From Scilla litardierei (taxonomy: Eukaryota > Streptophyta > Magnoliopsida > Asparagales > Asparagaceae): DNA of 64,000 nucleotides. How positions within the stretch are numbered: position 1 is the stretch's first letter; each line of letters opens with the position of its first letter. The notes below the pieces were generated by a model, which made no database searches, was not told the DNA's origin, and saw nothing but the letters and a program-made list of their open reading frames with translations. A program made the position numbers and the translations under genes. Of the stretch, positions 23,520-35,190 are shown piece after piece. The DNA is taken from contig CM061141.1 of the NCBI GenBank assembly GCA_030789695.1, positions 323,935,938-323,999,937 of the forward strand, given 5' to 3'.

Positions 23520-23940
23520 AAAAGGTCCAATCACCCTGAGCCTAACAACCTTGAGTGTAGCTAAACAAGTTGTAGGACTCTGTAAATCGGAAGATGACTC
23601 TTCATCGATCATATCGGATATGACCCTCTTATCGGTTTTTACCCCTAGCCATTTGTGATTATGAGTGTGCTCATCCAAATCACAATGTCTAGTCTAGTCG
23701 GCCCCTTGTTTTCGTGTCTAGCCTGGCTTGCTCCGGCGCTCGGTGTATTCACGACACGACGGTTTGGGTCAGGTCTTAGACTACATCTTATGTATTTAAG
23801 GAGTTGGTTTCTACAGGGTTGCTATGTCACAGCTTGAGTGTAGCTCAACAACTGTAACACTGGTCCTATAGTTGCTAACCCCTAAAACACGGAGGGCTAC
23901 GGCTAATCTTGAAAAAGATTATTAACGTATTTGACTTTGA
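23520..23940 (-). other. Inverted copy of the copia leader
   Basis: Reverse-complement match to the region 1-480, including AGCTACACTCAAG, the segment around AGACACGAAAACAAGGG and TTAGGGGTTAGCAAC-like text. It marks the 5' leader of copia B. Confidence 0.6.
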
Positions 23941-24539
23941 TATAGTCCATGGTGTCATATAATCATGATTCGCGACATTGCGGTCCAGCGGAACACAGCC
24001 AAGGAATTGACTAAGCCAGAATCACTATCCTTTAAAAGGTGATCCAGCAAACTTAGCCATGCACATTGACTGGATCATGGTCCATTGAATGAAGCTTGTC
24101 ATTTTTATATGTGTGCCATAGACTAAAAGGCTTTTATTAAGAACTAATTAATCCTATCAACTAGTTGCATCCTTAAATTCAAAATTTTTAGGATTTGTTT
24201 AATAACTTTTATTAAGTCCTTATCAACTATAAGGTTCACGTGCTATCCTAATCGTTATTAGGATTTTAATAAATTTTATTAACAATGCTAAAAGCGAAGT
24301 CCTTTAATGAAAATTAATTATAACAATTAGAATTAAAAATTCATTAAAAGGACTACCCTAATCATGAATTAGGTCTTGAAGTATTGTTAATGTTTTATTA
24401 AAACATAGCATGTCATTAAAATTCAATTAATAAATTTTAATCATTTCTTAATGGCTAACCTAAAGGGTTGTCTTGTGTTATCAAATAAGGGACAAAATGA
24501 TATAGCCACTAAAATAATCTTACACTAATTTTAACGCAT

Positions 24540-24960
24540 AAAGATAGTGCACAACTATTTAACAATTAAATAGACTAAAGTTTATCGCATAAACAATTTG
24601 AGACTTTTAAAATTAGTTTTAAAAATATCTCATAAATTTAAAACATCATTTAAAAAATTCCATGCTTAAAAATTTTATCACATAAAATATTTAAACATCT
24701 AAAATAATTTTAAACTTATCGCATAAAGTTTTAAAGCCTTAAAATCAATTTTAAAATTTATCACATAAATTTAAAACACCATTTTAAAATTTTCATGTTT
24801 AAAATTTTATCATATAAAATATTTAAACATCTAAAATCCTTTTAAAATCATCTTTAAAAAATATCGCATAAATTTTAAAATATTTTAAAAGGGCATCTAG
24901 AAATATTTTAAATTATCTCATAAATTAAAAAACATTTTATAAAGTATTTTGAAAAGCATT
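24540..24960. repeat. AT-rich degenerate tandem repeat
   Basis: Units of roughly 100-130 bp built from phrases such as TTTATCACATAAAATATTT and AAACATCTAAAAT are repeated about three times, with degeneration, next to the copia B 5' LTR. Confidence 0.6.
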
Positions 24961-25006
24961 CCAAAGTTTAATAAAATCGTAGTGCTAGATCCCTACGCAA
25001 ACTTAG

Positions 25007-25018
25007 GCTCTGATACCA
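25007..25018 (-). promoter_or_regulatory. Primer-binding site of copia B (tRNA-iMet)
   Basis: Minus-strand TGGTATCAGAGC directly follows the 5' LTR end ...AACCATACA. It is complementary to the 3' end of initiator methionine tRNA, the standard plant copia primer. Confidence 0.85.
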
Positions 25019-25019
25019 C

Positions 25020-26121
25020 TGTATGGTTTTCTGGACCGTTAGGGCACAAAAACTCTATTCCCGTCCTAAGTCGGACGGAACATAGACAGAAAAGAATTTG
25101 CAGCGGAAGAAAAAATGTTAATCATATTAAAATGCAGTTAAACGATTTAACTTAGCCCTAAGGTACAAGACCCTTAGCCAAGATCTATGCCGACTTGGGA
25201 TGGATCTGACCATCCCAAGAAGGATCTAACCTACTGCGATTAAATTAAACTAATGCTAATAAAATACATACCCGGAATCTCAACCCTGGGGCAGGCGAGA
25301 TGTTCCGCACCGTCTTCCGAGCTGCTCCCGTCCCACGCTGAGCCGCTCCTCGAACCGCTCCCCGAACTGTTTCTCGAACCGCTCCGCATCCCGAGGCGAG
25401 CAATCCTCATGTCGCCGAGCCAACCACGCGCCGAAGAAAGTTTCACGCGAGTGAAACCTTCGCCTAGATTTCGGATCTGAATCCGAACTCCGTTGCGGCT
25501 TTGCTAGAGCCCTCATTACTCGTCTCGTACGCTTCAAGTGACACCCAATCAAAAAACTTTTCGACAGGCCTTGCCTCGAAGCTAGGTCAGTTGATCTAAG
25601 TGGCACCGTTCATGCACAGGTTCGTAAAAATGACCTCAAGTCAAAAGACCAACTAGCCTATCATCACTAAGAGTTATCATTGACAGATTGGTCAATATAA
25701 CCATATGATAACTCTTGTGGATCGTTCAGTGAACTCATTCTCTAATGAGCACCTGTGTCTCGTCTTCGACTTCACCAAGTCAAGCGATCATGAGATCATC
25801 GCCACCGCTAAACGGTGAAGACTAAGACACAATGGTCTATCCGATGTTTCGATATACTTGTCTCGAAACATCTACGACCACGAACCCTTTTAGACTTATG
25901 CTACAGACGGTCAAACATTTCTCCATGATCGAGATACTCATCTCGATACATGTTTGACCTTGCATAAAGTCTCAGGACTTTACCTAAGTTAATATCTAAT
26001 GTTAACTACATTATAATATAACTTAGATAAATTATTACCAAACAGCTTACTGTTATTTCGAACAATATGTTTGTGCTATTCACACAGAGATAAATAGCCT
26101 TGAGGGCATCATATCTCTACA
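25020..26121 (-). mobile_element. Copia B 5' LTR with internal deletion
   Basis: Its ends match the 3' LTR of the same element, but about 1.4 kb is missing in the middle. The sequence jumps at about 25514 from GCTAGAGCCCTC to ATTACTCGTCTCG. The 3' LTR has these two segments far apart, with a shared TCA at the junction. The deleted part includes the GC-rich repeats and the TATA box, so this LTR cannot act as the element promoter. Confidence 0.75.
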
Positions 26122-26810
26122 CTTGAAACCACTTGAGATTCTTGATTTTTGTGAGTGAGAATTAGGGGTTTGGAGTGAAGAAGAGGGGGAAAATGAAGGG
26201 ATATGGCCAGCCTCATTAGGTGGAAGAGATAGGGAAAGAGAATTAACATGAAAAAGAAAAAGAAAAGGAGAAGGAAGTAGATTTTTCTAAGGAGTTCTAC
26301 ACAGTCCTTTAGCTTGCTCCACAAGCCATGAATCATCTAAAATGACTAAAATACCCTCCCAAAAATACCCCTCAACTTCTAGGTATTTACAAGTTTGCCA
26401 TTACTTTATGCACACACCACTTTAGTATGTACACACAGCACCTTTGGTCCAAATGACCATTTTGCCCATCACCTTTCTAAAAGTTTACGGGGGTTGCCAT
26501 TAACCCCTAACCCCTTTCACACTAGCATGGCTCTCCCTACACACACCCATGCACACCCATGCATGCATACATGCATTACACATGCACGTCTAATACATAC
26601 GCGTTATATTATACACACGACGTCATTCGCACTTCTCCCGCATTCACGACTCACATTCTCTTCTCCTAGCCACATATTACGGCACAACCCCTATATACTA
26701 CGTTACATTCATCGATATCTACATTTATTTCATACATGTCAATGTATCGTAGGTAGAAATACCACGTGTATACAATAGAATACACGTATAGTTCAAAATA
26801 GGGCATGACA
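26122..26810. mobile_element. LTR-like element G, right part
   Basis: Non-coding sequence that resumes after copia B and ends GGGCATGACA where copia LTR-C homology begins. It contains a run of CACACCCATGCA-type short repeats (about 26530-26590). No gene is recognised. Confidence 0.4.
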
Positions 26811-27160
26811 TGGCTAAATTCACCAACCTGTCAACGATAACTCTTAGTGATGATAGGCAGTTGGTCTTTGACTTGAGGTTATTGTACGAACCTGTGCGTG
26901 AACGGTGTCACTTATATCACTGACCTAGCTTCGAGGCAAGGCCTGTCGAAAGGTCTTTGGTCTGGTGACATTTGAAGCGTACGAGGAGAGTAATGACCGA
27001 GATATGATTCGTCTCTCCCGGTCAATGTGAGTTAGTGTCGTAGTGTTAGTTCAGTCTTTTGTAAAAACTCTGGCCAGAGTATATTGGAAGTTGTCCAACA
27101 TTATTTAACTAAAGATCGATGGAAGCTAACCAGATTCGAGTTATTGGGATTGACAGTTTG

Positions 27161-29584
27161 TGTCACGCCCCGCTTCCCTAAAATGGAGGCGAGACGTGAA
27201 AAGGTCCGCACGGGAGTGGAGCTGTGAAGCCCCAAACCCGATAAGCGTCAATAAAACATAAGCAGATCCCTGTAACCACAAACGGAACAACAATAATGAC
27301 ACAAGGAGAGACAGAAATAAAATCTCAAATCTCAGAATTTGTCCAACATGAAAATTAAGTTCAACATCCAGAAAAGCCACCAGGCTAAAAGAAAGAGTCT
27401 AAAGGCCCAGAACAAGGCCAACAAAAGGGACAACGTAACAAAGTATTGGTGCCACGCACCGACAACAAACAATCTAAACAACAACACAAACAGTCTCTAC
27501 GACTGATCGCCCGTGTCCACGAAGTCCTCGTCAAACACAGGCTCGGGCTCGGCGTCTGCAAACACCTCGTCCTCAACAATGAACTCAGGCTCAGGATCTA
27601 ACACGTGTCACCCAAAAGAGTAAATGGGCACATGTCAGCAAGTCTAAAAGACTTGGGCAAGGAAATTGAAAAGGAAGGCAAACTAGCAACCTAGCAGTTA
27701 TAGTATGCATGACATGGCAGTTATGGTATGAGTGCACAAGTAAGATATGGTGAAACAATAAGTACAAGAGAACAATTTATCAGGGCATGTCAAGAGTAGC
27801 CAAGCTACTAACAATCTCAATCTTTTCACTAGTCACGTTTCAAGTTGTTTGTAGATGTTTACGCCTTACAGCTGAACTGTTGGATGTTCACACTGATTGG
27901 CCGCTTAACACTACCCCAGAACCCAGAGTTTACGCCTTACAACTGCAGTTGCTGATCGGGCAGACTCCCAGTTGAATGGCCGCTTAACTCTTACCCCAAA
28001 ACCCACGTGTAAACGAGCCAGTGTCCCTGTACACGAGCTCAGTAAATGAGCCAGGGTTGCCCCGCACAAGAGCTCGTTTCCTGGATCACAAACCAGGAGC
28101 GTATTTCATTTGGCATAGGGGTGCACCTAGCCTCAATCATTTCACAAGGTGTAGCGGAGCTACGCAATCACGGGAACACTTAAAGAATGCAATGACATGA
28201 CAATTAATTCGCGTACCGTTAATGGAAATTAAACATGACATGGTAGTTGTGCAACATGATAAATGACAGATCTAGCTTCGTTGTCAAGTTAGTTCCTGAA
28301 ATTGCGCCTAGGCGAGTATCATTTCATCGCCTAGTATCTTTTACGCCTACAACAAGCAAATGGCCTAAGACATGGCCCAAAACCCTAAGTGGCAAGTTTC
28401 ACTTGCCTAGCACCGAGGATGACGATCAACGAGGCCGTCACACAAATGCTAACTACGGAGATGAGATCGCTGCCATGGTAAAACAATATGAGAACAACAT
28501 CCAACCTAGTTTTATTAGGGTTTCACAAGGACACAATGGGTTATGAAAACATTAAGAGATCGATTTATTACCGTATTGGAGCTGAAGAATGATGCCGAGC
28601 AAGCACGGCAACGGAAGAAACAATCCAGGGAACCTAGGGTTCAGATCTGGAATGGATGGGGAAAATCTGGAGAAATGGGGTTTTAGGGGGTTTTGGGGGT
28701 TTTCCGGCGACCTAGAGGTAGTGGCTGGCCAAAATGGAGTGGGGGAGAGGCTCTTGATGAAGGAGGAGGGCTAGGGTTAGATGGATGATGATTTGGGGAA
28801 GAAGGAGGCTTAGGAGAAAGGAAAGACGAAAAGAAAAACGTTTGGGGGTTTAAATAGGAAGTGCTGGCGGCTGCCCAGAAATTAGGGTTTCGACACTGAT
28901 TAGTCGGTCAAAGAGCAACCACTGACCGACTAGTTTGGGAACTAGTCGGTCGGTTGACCAACGCAGACCGACTAAGTCCAAACAGTAACTCCCGTACAAA
29001 AATAGGATTTAGATTAGTCGGTCAAAGAACAACTACTGACCGACTAGTTTCTCATCTAGTCGGTCGACGAACGTTTTTAGACCGACTAAGAATGAATAGT
29101 ACTTGGTATCAAAAATGATCATAGAGCTAGCCGGTTAAAGAACGATTGCTGACAGACTAGTTTGCAACCTAGTCAGTCGACAAATGTTCTTAGACCGACT
29201 AACGATAAACAGTAACTCTTGAGTAATCAACAAAGCCAACTAGTCGGTCCATGAAGGTTTGCCGACCGACTAAATTGTCATCTTGTCGGTCGGTTCCCCT
29301 TCTTATACCGGCTAATGTGCACAGAAAGTTCCGAAATGGAGCGCGAAGCTCCGGGATTGATTCCTAAGACTCCTAGGCTTGATCTAACAATAAGATATGA
29401 CCGATATGAAGCCCGTCACGAATGACTTACTCCAAAATCGACGATTCTAAGGAAGAAGCTAGAAAATCACGACGAAACGATCGAAAATGAAAGCTACGGA
29501 GACGAAAACCACACATGAGGAGAAAATCCACCAAAACATATATATAATATAATTAATCCAGATACATGAAAACCAGTCGTTACA
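27161..29584 (-). mobile_element. Solo LTR, gypsy type, copy 2 (2.42 kb)
   Basis: Begins TGTCACGCCCCGC, ends CAGTCGTTACA, and is flanked by perfect GTTTG duplications (27156-27160 and 29585-29589). It is homologous throughout to 819-3267 and includes the same four-unit palindrome array. Minus orientation is inferred from the TATTTAAA at about 28849-28856 on the minus strand and from the end sequence. There is no internal region, so it is a solo LTR produced by LTR-LTR recombination. Confidence 0.9.
28898..29310. repeat. Array of AGTCGGTC / GACCGACT sites in solo LTR copy 2
   Basis: Same four-unit organisation as 2577-3000, with additional substitutions between copies. The alternating 8-mer and its reverse complement are mostly preserved. 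Confidence 0.85.
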
Positions 29585-30119
29585 GTTTGGCCGTACCCTA
29601 GACTTCAATTAAACGACATAGTTTAGACGAAGAGACTAAAACTGCAGAATTCATCACGGACACATTCAGGGTGGTCCCGACAATACTCATGTCGATGAGT
29701 TAGCCACATAATTATGATGCTAAAACAGGGACGGCAAACTACTGCTCGTGGTCACTGTCATATAGGGCTTCGAGCCCAACCTGTAGTAGAGTCAGGCTGT
29801 AGGGTCTCACACAGAGTGCGACCTTCATCTAGTAATAGGTAGAAACATTAGGGAGAATAATTTGCTTATGATGCAAGTGATAGAAAATTGCATTTGATGC
29901 AAACGATAATTTTAATCCTATATATGGACTAATTTGCATATGATGCAAAAGGGGTTAAATGTGTCTCAAATTGTTTAAGACCATATTTAATATTATAAAC
30001 GCATGGAAAAATTACCTATAAGATGGGAATGTCTCGCTCTAAACACAGGTTCGAACTGTGTCCAAATCGGACGCCAAATGCCCAAGTTACAGCCAAAACA
30101 ACTCAAAGGGGTCTTACCC

Positions 30120-30440
30120 ATACCCAAACTGGGAATGGGTCAGACAAGACAAGACCAGACCGACCCAGGCCAAACCATCCGGGTCTGGCCTGAACACCTG
30201 GCCAGTCAGGGGCCGGCCCTGGGCCTGGGCGCCCAGGGTACCAGGTGGCCTGGGTGCCTGCCCAAGCGCCCAGACGCCTGGCCAGCCAGGGGCCAACCCT
30301 GGGCCTGGGTGCCCTGGGTGCCAGGCGGCCTGGGCGCTTGACCAGGCACCCAGGGCAGGCGCACTGGGCGCCGGGCGCCCGGGCGCCTGGCCCAGACCTG
30401 GGTGCATGCGCCCAGGTTTGGGCCAGTCGCCTAGTCAGCA
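30120..30440. repeat. GC-rich repeats in LTR-C (CCTGGGCGCC-type units)
   Basis: Overlapping repeats of GCCTGGGCGCC and CAGGGGCC-like words. The region gives long open frames in several phases on both strands, which I treat as compositional artefacts. It lies upstream of the LTR-C TATA box. Confidence 0.65.
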
Positions 30441-30791
30441 GATTTTTGAGCAGTGGGGCCCACACGTTGGGCCCCACATCTGGGTGCAAAACCCTAGTGG
30501 CTATGTTCATTTTTTTGACGGCTGATTTTGGACGAAAATCAAGCCTTGGGCTGATCTTTCGGCGATCAATTGAGGGGTCAAACGGACTCCGATTGACTCA
30601 CCGTTTTTTCCTACGCCTTCACCGTTGAACGCCCTTCGATTTGATAGGTTGTATCAATCGTGAAGCTCAACGGTGAGGGAGTTAAAATTCACGAAAGTTT
30701 GGCCTTTGTGAAAGGCAAACTAAATTAAATTTATTAACTCCAAACAATAGTCCCACATCGGAATTTGAGTGAAGGGGAGGGGTCGGCCACC

Positions 30792-30800
30792 TATATAAAT
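30792..30800 (+). promoter_or_regulatory. TATA box in LTR-C
   Basis: TATATAAAT followed by AGGGGTCTGCTCCCC, at the same relative place as in the copia A LTR. Confidence 0.55.
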
Positions 30801-31383
30801 AGGGGTCTGCTCCCCTCCCCAAAACTCGTCCCAAGCTCCAGATCTGCGCAGCTCCCATAAACGTTGGAGCACGCTTGGATCTAGGCTTAAATTAATATTT
30901 CTCTTCTCTCTATTATTTCTGCCTTACTCCTCAAGGGCTCTAGCAAAGCACGAAGGGGTTCGGATCCGACCCGAAATCTTGGTGAAGGTTCACACACTGG
31001 TGAAACTTTCTTCGGCGCGTGGTTGGCTCGGCGACAAGAGGATTGCTCGCCTCGGGACACGGAGCGGTTCAAGGAGCGGTTCGGTGCGGGATGGGGAACG
31101 ACTTGGAAGATGGTGCAGTACACCTTGCCTGAACCAGGGCAAGGTTCCGGGTATGTGAATTTAATTAGCTTTCTTTTAATTTAATCGCAGTAGCTTAGCT
31201 CCCTCTTGGGATGGTCGAACCCATCCCAAGTTGGCAGAGATCCGGACTAAAGGGTCTTGAACCTTAGGGTCACTTTAAATAGTTTAACGTATCTATGTTT
31301 TTTGCTGCATTATTTTTCTTCTGTGGTCCGTCCGACTTAGGATGGACACAGATTGTGCCCTAAGGGTCCATCAAAACCCAACA

Positions 31384-32327
31384 TCTACAGCCGACCTTTT
31401 CAACATCGTCTGGAAAGCTCGACAGAGGAGCGCATCGTCTGCCCCCTGAATCTCCATCACTCCCCTGTACCACTGCACATGCTCTAGGGGATCGCCCGAA
31501 CCATCATACAATTCAAGTTGAGGGAGCTTGAACCGACGAGGTATCAGGGTTGAGATCACCCGTCTGGTCAATGGATTAGCTACTTCGGGGTAGGAGGGAC
31601 GCACATGCGACCTTCGGGGGTTGTTCCATCCGCCTCGGCCTCCTCGCCATTCATTAGAATCACCGGATGAGCCGCCTCGACGAGCAAGGGTGTTCCTCCC
31701 TCGCCTTCTGGGGGTCATGCTCCGTTCGCGGCTTTGTCGCAGCTGATCATTATGCATAGGGGAGTGGCGTCTTGACCGACAGGGGCTTCTGCTCAAAGGT
31801 GGGCTCCAGCGCTGCCGACTCAGGGCCAGCGCTTCGGGGGCCCCCCGGTTCTCTTCCCGAAGCCTCTCCCTTCCGGCGAGGATGTACCGACGCTGACAAA
31901 GGGCGGCTTCTTCGTCGAGACGTCTTTGCATTGCGGCCTCTTCTTCTTCATCAAGCCGTCTTTATTGGGCTGCTGCTTCTTCGTCGAGTCGCCTCTGTTG
32001 AGTGGTTGTTGCTTCATCGTTGAGCCGCCTTTGTTGAGCCACCGCTTCTTCTTCGAACTGGGGAAGAAGGCTTCGTCTCAAGTTTTGGGGCCTAGAGGGG
32101 CCCGGGGACGGAGGTGATACCCTGGCTCTAGCAGCGGCCCACTCTTCTATCATCTTTGTGAAGGCCGCGAAGCTTTGGTGGACATCGGGGGCTAAGGCCT
32201 AAATGGCCGTCGCAGACCCCTCAAGGGGTAGATCCAGTCGGGGAGTCCTTCCGGGAGAGCGTGACTCATCGTCCATGGGTGCTTTGCCACGACGAGGACC
32301 GCGGCTACTGCGTTTGGGGCCTGACAT
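31384..32327 (-). pseudogene. Tat/Ogre-type Ty3-gypsy Gag, truncated by copia LTR-C
   Basis: Read on the minus strand from ATG 32327 (MSGPKRSSRGPRRGKAPMDD). An early in-frame TAG and a TAA at about 31963 interrupt the frame. A Glu/Arg-rich coiled-coil repeat (RRLDEEAA units) precedes an Arg-rich linker and then the Gag core FKLPQLELYDGSGDPLEHV with QTMLK, a signature of Tat/Athila-group Gags. The frame is cut at 31383 by the end of LTR-C, so the rest of Gag and all of pol are outside or lost. The PBS lies just upstream in the minus sense. Confidence 0.75.
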
Positions 32328-32344
32328 GGGTGAAACCCTAAGTT

Positions 32345-32361
32345 CACACAGACGGCGCTAA
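32345..32361 (-). promoter_or_regulatory. Primer-binding site of the Tat-like element
   Basis: Minus-strand TTAGCGCCGTCTGTGTGAA lies between the LTR end ...CCCGCAACA and the gag ATG. It is close to TGGCGCCGTCTGTGGG, the site typical of Tat/Ogre elements. Confidence 0.6.
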
Positions 32362-32362
32362 T

Positions 32363-33160
32363 TGTTGCGGGACAAAATCCGCAATACAATGATTTTTGTT
32401 TACTGGGAATCAAGGGTACAATGATTTACAGGTTGTTGGGGATTGTAGAGGTTAACCACTCTTTGGAACTCGATCTTCAGCTACTCGCTCGAAGGACGCC
32501 TGAAGATCGTCGGTCAAGTGAAGAAGGACGTCGATCGCTTGGTGGGTGGGCCGAGCTTTCCTACACGAAGAACAGGTCGTCAGAAAGGCTGAGCCGGCTG
32601 TCAACCCTAAGCCTCTCCGATGCTGAAGTCAGCGAATGACTTTATAACGTAAATCGGACACGCATGCCGATCTTAAGATAGGATGACCATACGTGGCGAG
32701 CTATAGTGGAAGGCACAGATATGTGGAAGATATACGGCCTTGAGTATTGAATGTATGTGTGTTGTATGATTTCAACCAACCAACCACCTCATGGGTGGCT
32801 GGAGGGGGGTATTTACGGTGGGGAGAGTCGGTAGTCCGCCGTCCCATCAACAGTTGCTTCGGCTGAGCTGGCGTGTCAGGGGGGCAGAGGATCGGTCGAT
32901 AATATCTGAGATCGCCTTAGTTGAGCATTTAATGCGATGCGAATGGGGCGGCGAGAATGGTGGACATTCTCGCACCGCGTCAGTCGTAGATGGGGCTACG
33001 TCACCCTTGTCAGAGATATTCGTAGGTCGCCGGGTCGGCGGCGGTCGTCTTTGGAGAGATTCGGGCGCGTCGCCTAAGCCGGGCTTCACGCTAGGCCGGG
33101 CGGGCTTCTCGTGCGATTGGGCTGGTCGCTGGCTGAGCAAGGCAAGTCCTTGAGATGACC
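32363..33160 (-). mobile_element. 5' LTR of the Tat-like element (outer end not fixed)
   Basis: Starts on the plus strand at TGTTGCGGGACAAAATCC, the inverse of an LTR end, next to the PBS. The right-hand boundary is an estimate because I could not identify a second TG/CA terminus. Open frames here (for example 32791-33153) lack any recognisable domain. Confidence 0.45.
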
Positions 33161-33437
33161 AATGCTAGTCGAGCTAGCTTATGATGAAGAGCAGCAATTA
33201 ATGAGGCCCCCTATCAACTAGACAACTACTACGGTTTATAGGCAGCAAGGAGGCACAATTAACTTCATATGTAAATAATAATAATTTCGTATGTAAAGAA
33301 GAGGATGGGATTACACATCAGCGGCGGGAGGAAAGTTACTAGCCCCATGTGAATAGCCCCCTATGTAGCAGGAGGCTAGCTGCGGCGGGAGGAAAGTTAC
33401 TACAAAAATAGGATGGGGTTACAGGTCGCTGTTTCTC
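33161..33437. other. Intergenic, no feature recognised
   Basis: Low-complexity purine-rich text with a short repeat GCGGCGGGAGGAAAGTTACTA seen twice (about 33320 and 33382). No gene is visible. Confidence 0.4.
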
Positions 33438-33925
33438 TACCTAAAGTGGAAATGGCGCTCTCTTCCTCCTCCTCCAGCTGCACCTCTCTTTTTTACTCTG
33501 CAGCTCCTCCATCTGCACCTCTCTTTTTTGCTCTGCAGCTCCTCCATCTGCACCTCTCTTTTTTGCTCTGCAGCTCCTCCATCCTCCTCCAGCAGCTGCA
33601 CCTCTCTCTTTTGCTCTGCAGCTCCTCCATCCTCCTCCTCCAGCTGCACCTCTCTCTTTTGCTCTGCAGCTCCTTCCTCCTCCTCCAGCTGCACCTCTCT
33701 TTTTTACTCTGCAGCTCCTCCATCTGCACCTCTCTTTTTTGCTCTGCAGCTCCTCCATCTGCACCTCTCTTTTTTGCTCTGCAGCTCCTCCATCCTCCTC
33801 CAGCAGCTGCACCTCTCTCTTTTGCTCTGCAGCTCCTCCATCCTCCTCCTCCAGCTGCACCTCTCTCTTTTGCTCTGCAGCTCCTCCATCCTCCTCCTCC
33901 AGCTGCACCTCCATCCTCCTCGCCG
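33438..33925. repeat. CT-rich minisatellite with higher-order duplication
   Basis: About a dozen units of 36-48 bp are built from CAGCTCCTCCATC, CTGCACCTCTCT and TTTTGCTCTG. A larger 221-bp duplication is superimposed (the TTTTTACTCTG variant recurs at about 33490 and 33711). Unit lengths are multiples of three, so frames stay open on both strands for more than 450 bp. The encoded repeats (for example MEELQSK) are a by-product rather than evidence for a gene. Confidence 0.9.
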
Positions 33926-34870
33926 AGAGCCAGGTACGTCCACAAAAAACTCCAGCTGTACCTCTCTCAACCTTTTCAAAGGTTAAATCTTGTTCGTTTT
34001 ATCCCTTGTTGCAAAAATTTTTAGCAATCGGTGCAATATTTCTCTAGAAATAGAAATGTTCACAGTAATTTACCGCATTTTAAAAAAATATATCATAGCA
34101 ATATGTACATGCGGAAGTGCAGAGGAAAGTTAACTGGGCACGACCACAAAAAACTCATGTTGCTTTATCGTTTTTTGAATTTTTTTTAACTAGTGTTGTG
34201 CACGGTCTAAACCATCCGAAAATCCCAGATATGTATGAACCCTATGGATATTTGACCCCCAATGTATAATTAGATGAAATTTATCCTTAATTCAATATGA
34301 AAATTGCAAATGACAATATTCCAAATTGGCTGTCTACCCAACTTATGTCCAACCTCATTGCTAACAGAGTCAACTTTCAAAAGAACCAGAATCACAAGTC
34401 AACTTTAATTTATCAGTTTGGAATCTTGATCAAAGCAGTAATTTATCAGGGTGTGAATGTAATGACCAACTCCGAGCCCAAATGGACAAAGAAAGCATTA
34501 ATTTAGTCCAAACTGCACATAATTGCGTGCTTCGAGCCCTTTTACAGAATGAATCATGGCAAAACTCCAAAGTTATAATAGGAGTTGAGGGAAATATTTT
34601 TATACGTCTACACACCTCCCATATGTTGAGCGCCCCTTTTTATGGACCGAAAGCTGAGCTTATTGCACAACTTCATTTTTCACTCTTCATTTCTTTGTCC
34701 GCACGGTGAAGATTTGAACATGTTTTGACCTGTACCCATCTTGGGCTCAATAATTCATTTCTACAACTCAGAGGCAAAATGCGACACGCATCGTATTGTT
34801 AGGCAGCCACAGACTTGTAGGTCGACTTAAGATTGAGTTACTTGCCCAATCAACATGTTATTGTTTCTAG
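33926..34870. other. Intergenic, no feature recognised
   Basis: AT-rich with no coding or repeat signature that I can support. It may include the upstream region of the membrane-protein gene at 35191. Confidence 0.4.
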
Positions 34871-34876
34871 AGAATT

Positions 34877-34926
<50 letters not shown>

Positions 34927-34948
34927 CGTGTGTGTGCGTGTGTGTGTG
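34871..34948. repeat. (CT)n(GT)n compound microsatellite
   Basis: About 14 CT repeats run into GT repeats with interspersed GC. It lies about 240 bp upstream of the ATG of the membrane-protein gene, a common place for CT tracts in plant promoters or 5' UTRs. Confidence 0.95.
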
Positions 34949-35190
34949 GTCATGCCTTGTCGAGTTTCTGTGGTCTTTCTTTCTGCAATTTTTATTTTTA
35001 TTTCTTTAAAGCACTAATGTTGCCGTGCGCTCTATGATCAGAAAACAGATTAAACTAGGAGTTCACTATGTTTAATTAACCTGGACTTAAAGCTGTCAAA
35101 ACAATTAATTTTGGAGTGAACGCGTCTAACCAATCTTATTTTACGACATTACGATGTTTAACCCCTTCAAAATCTCTTTTCACAGATCAC

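Larger units (their letters stand above)
19972..25019 (-). other. Decayed internal region of copia B
   Basis: About 5 kb of AT-rich sequence lies between the two LTRs of copia B. It starts in the minus sense with the primer-binding site TGGTATCAGAGC (25007-25018), passes the family leader at about 23520-23940, and ends with the polypurine tract at 19972. I find no readable gag or pol block. It includes an (AT)n tract (21437-21482), a probable LTR-type insertion (about 21560-22780) and an AT-rich tandem repeat (about 24540-24960). Confidence 0.55.
8988..26121 (-). mobile_element. Copia B, full-length minus-strand Ty1-copia element with nested insertions
   Basis: In element order the parts are: 5' LTR 25020-26121 (shortened), primer-binding site 25007-25018, internal region 19972-25019, polypurine tract 19972-19981, and 3' LTR 19270-19971 plus 8988-10843. 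The 3' LTR is split by element D (10844-19264). Flanks CTTGC/CTTGA are a near-perfect 5-bp target duplication. The internal region is decayed and contains a further LTR-like insertion at about 21560-22780. No intact gag or pol frame survives. The LTRs are homologous to those of copia A and LTR-C, so this is one copia family in both orientations. Confidence 0.75.
26811..31383 (+). mobile_element. Copia LTR-C, interrupted by a solo LTR
   Basis: Homologous to the copia A LTR from about its base 360 to its end. 26880-27155 matches 5590-5870, 29590-29860 matches 5865-6125, and 31180-31383 matches 7240-7434. It ends ...AAACCCAACA against a gypsy gag. The solo LTR 27161-29584 splits it. Its start is missing because element G, and everything nested in G, lies to the left. 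A TATA box is at 30792. Confidence 0.75.

Noticed and set aside
30058..30628. Long overlapping open frames on both strands in LTR-C
   Set aside because: They coincide with GC-rich tandem repeats poor in stop codons. Several phases are open at once and no domain is visible.
33441..34047. Repeat proteins of 100-200 residues on both strands
   Set aside because: Produced by a minisatellite with unit lengths divisible by three. No start context, splice context or domain.
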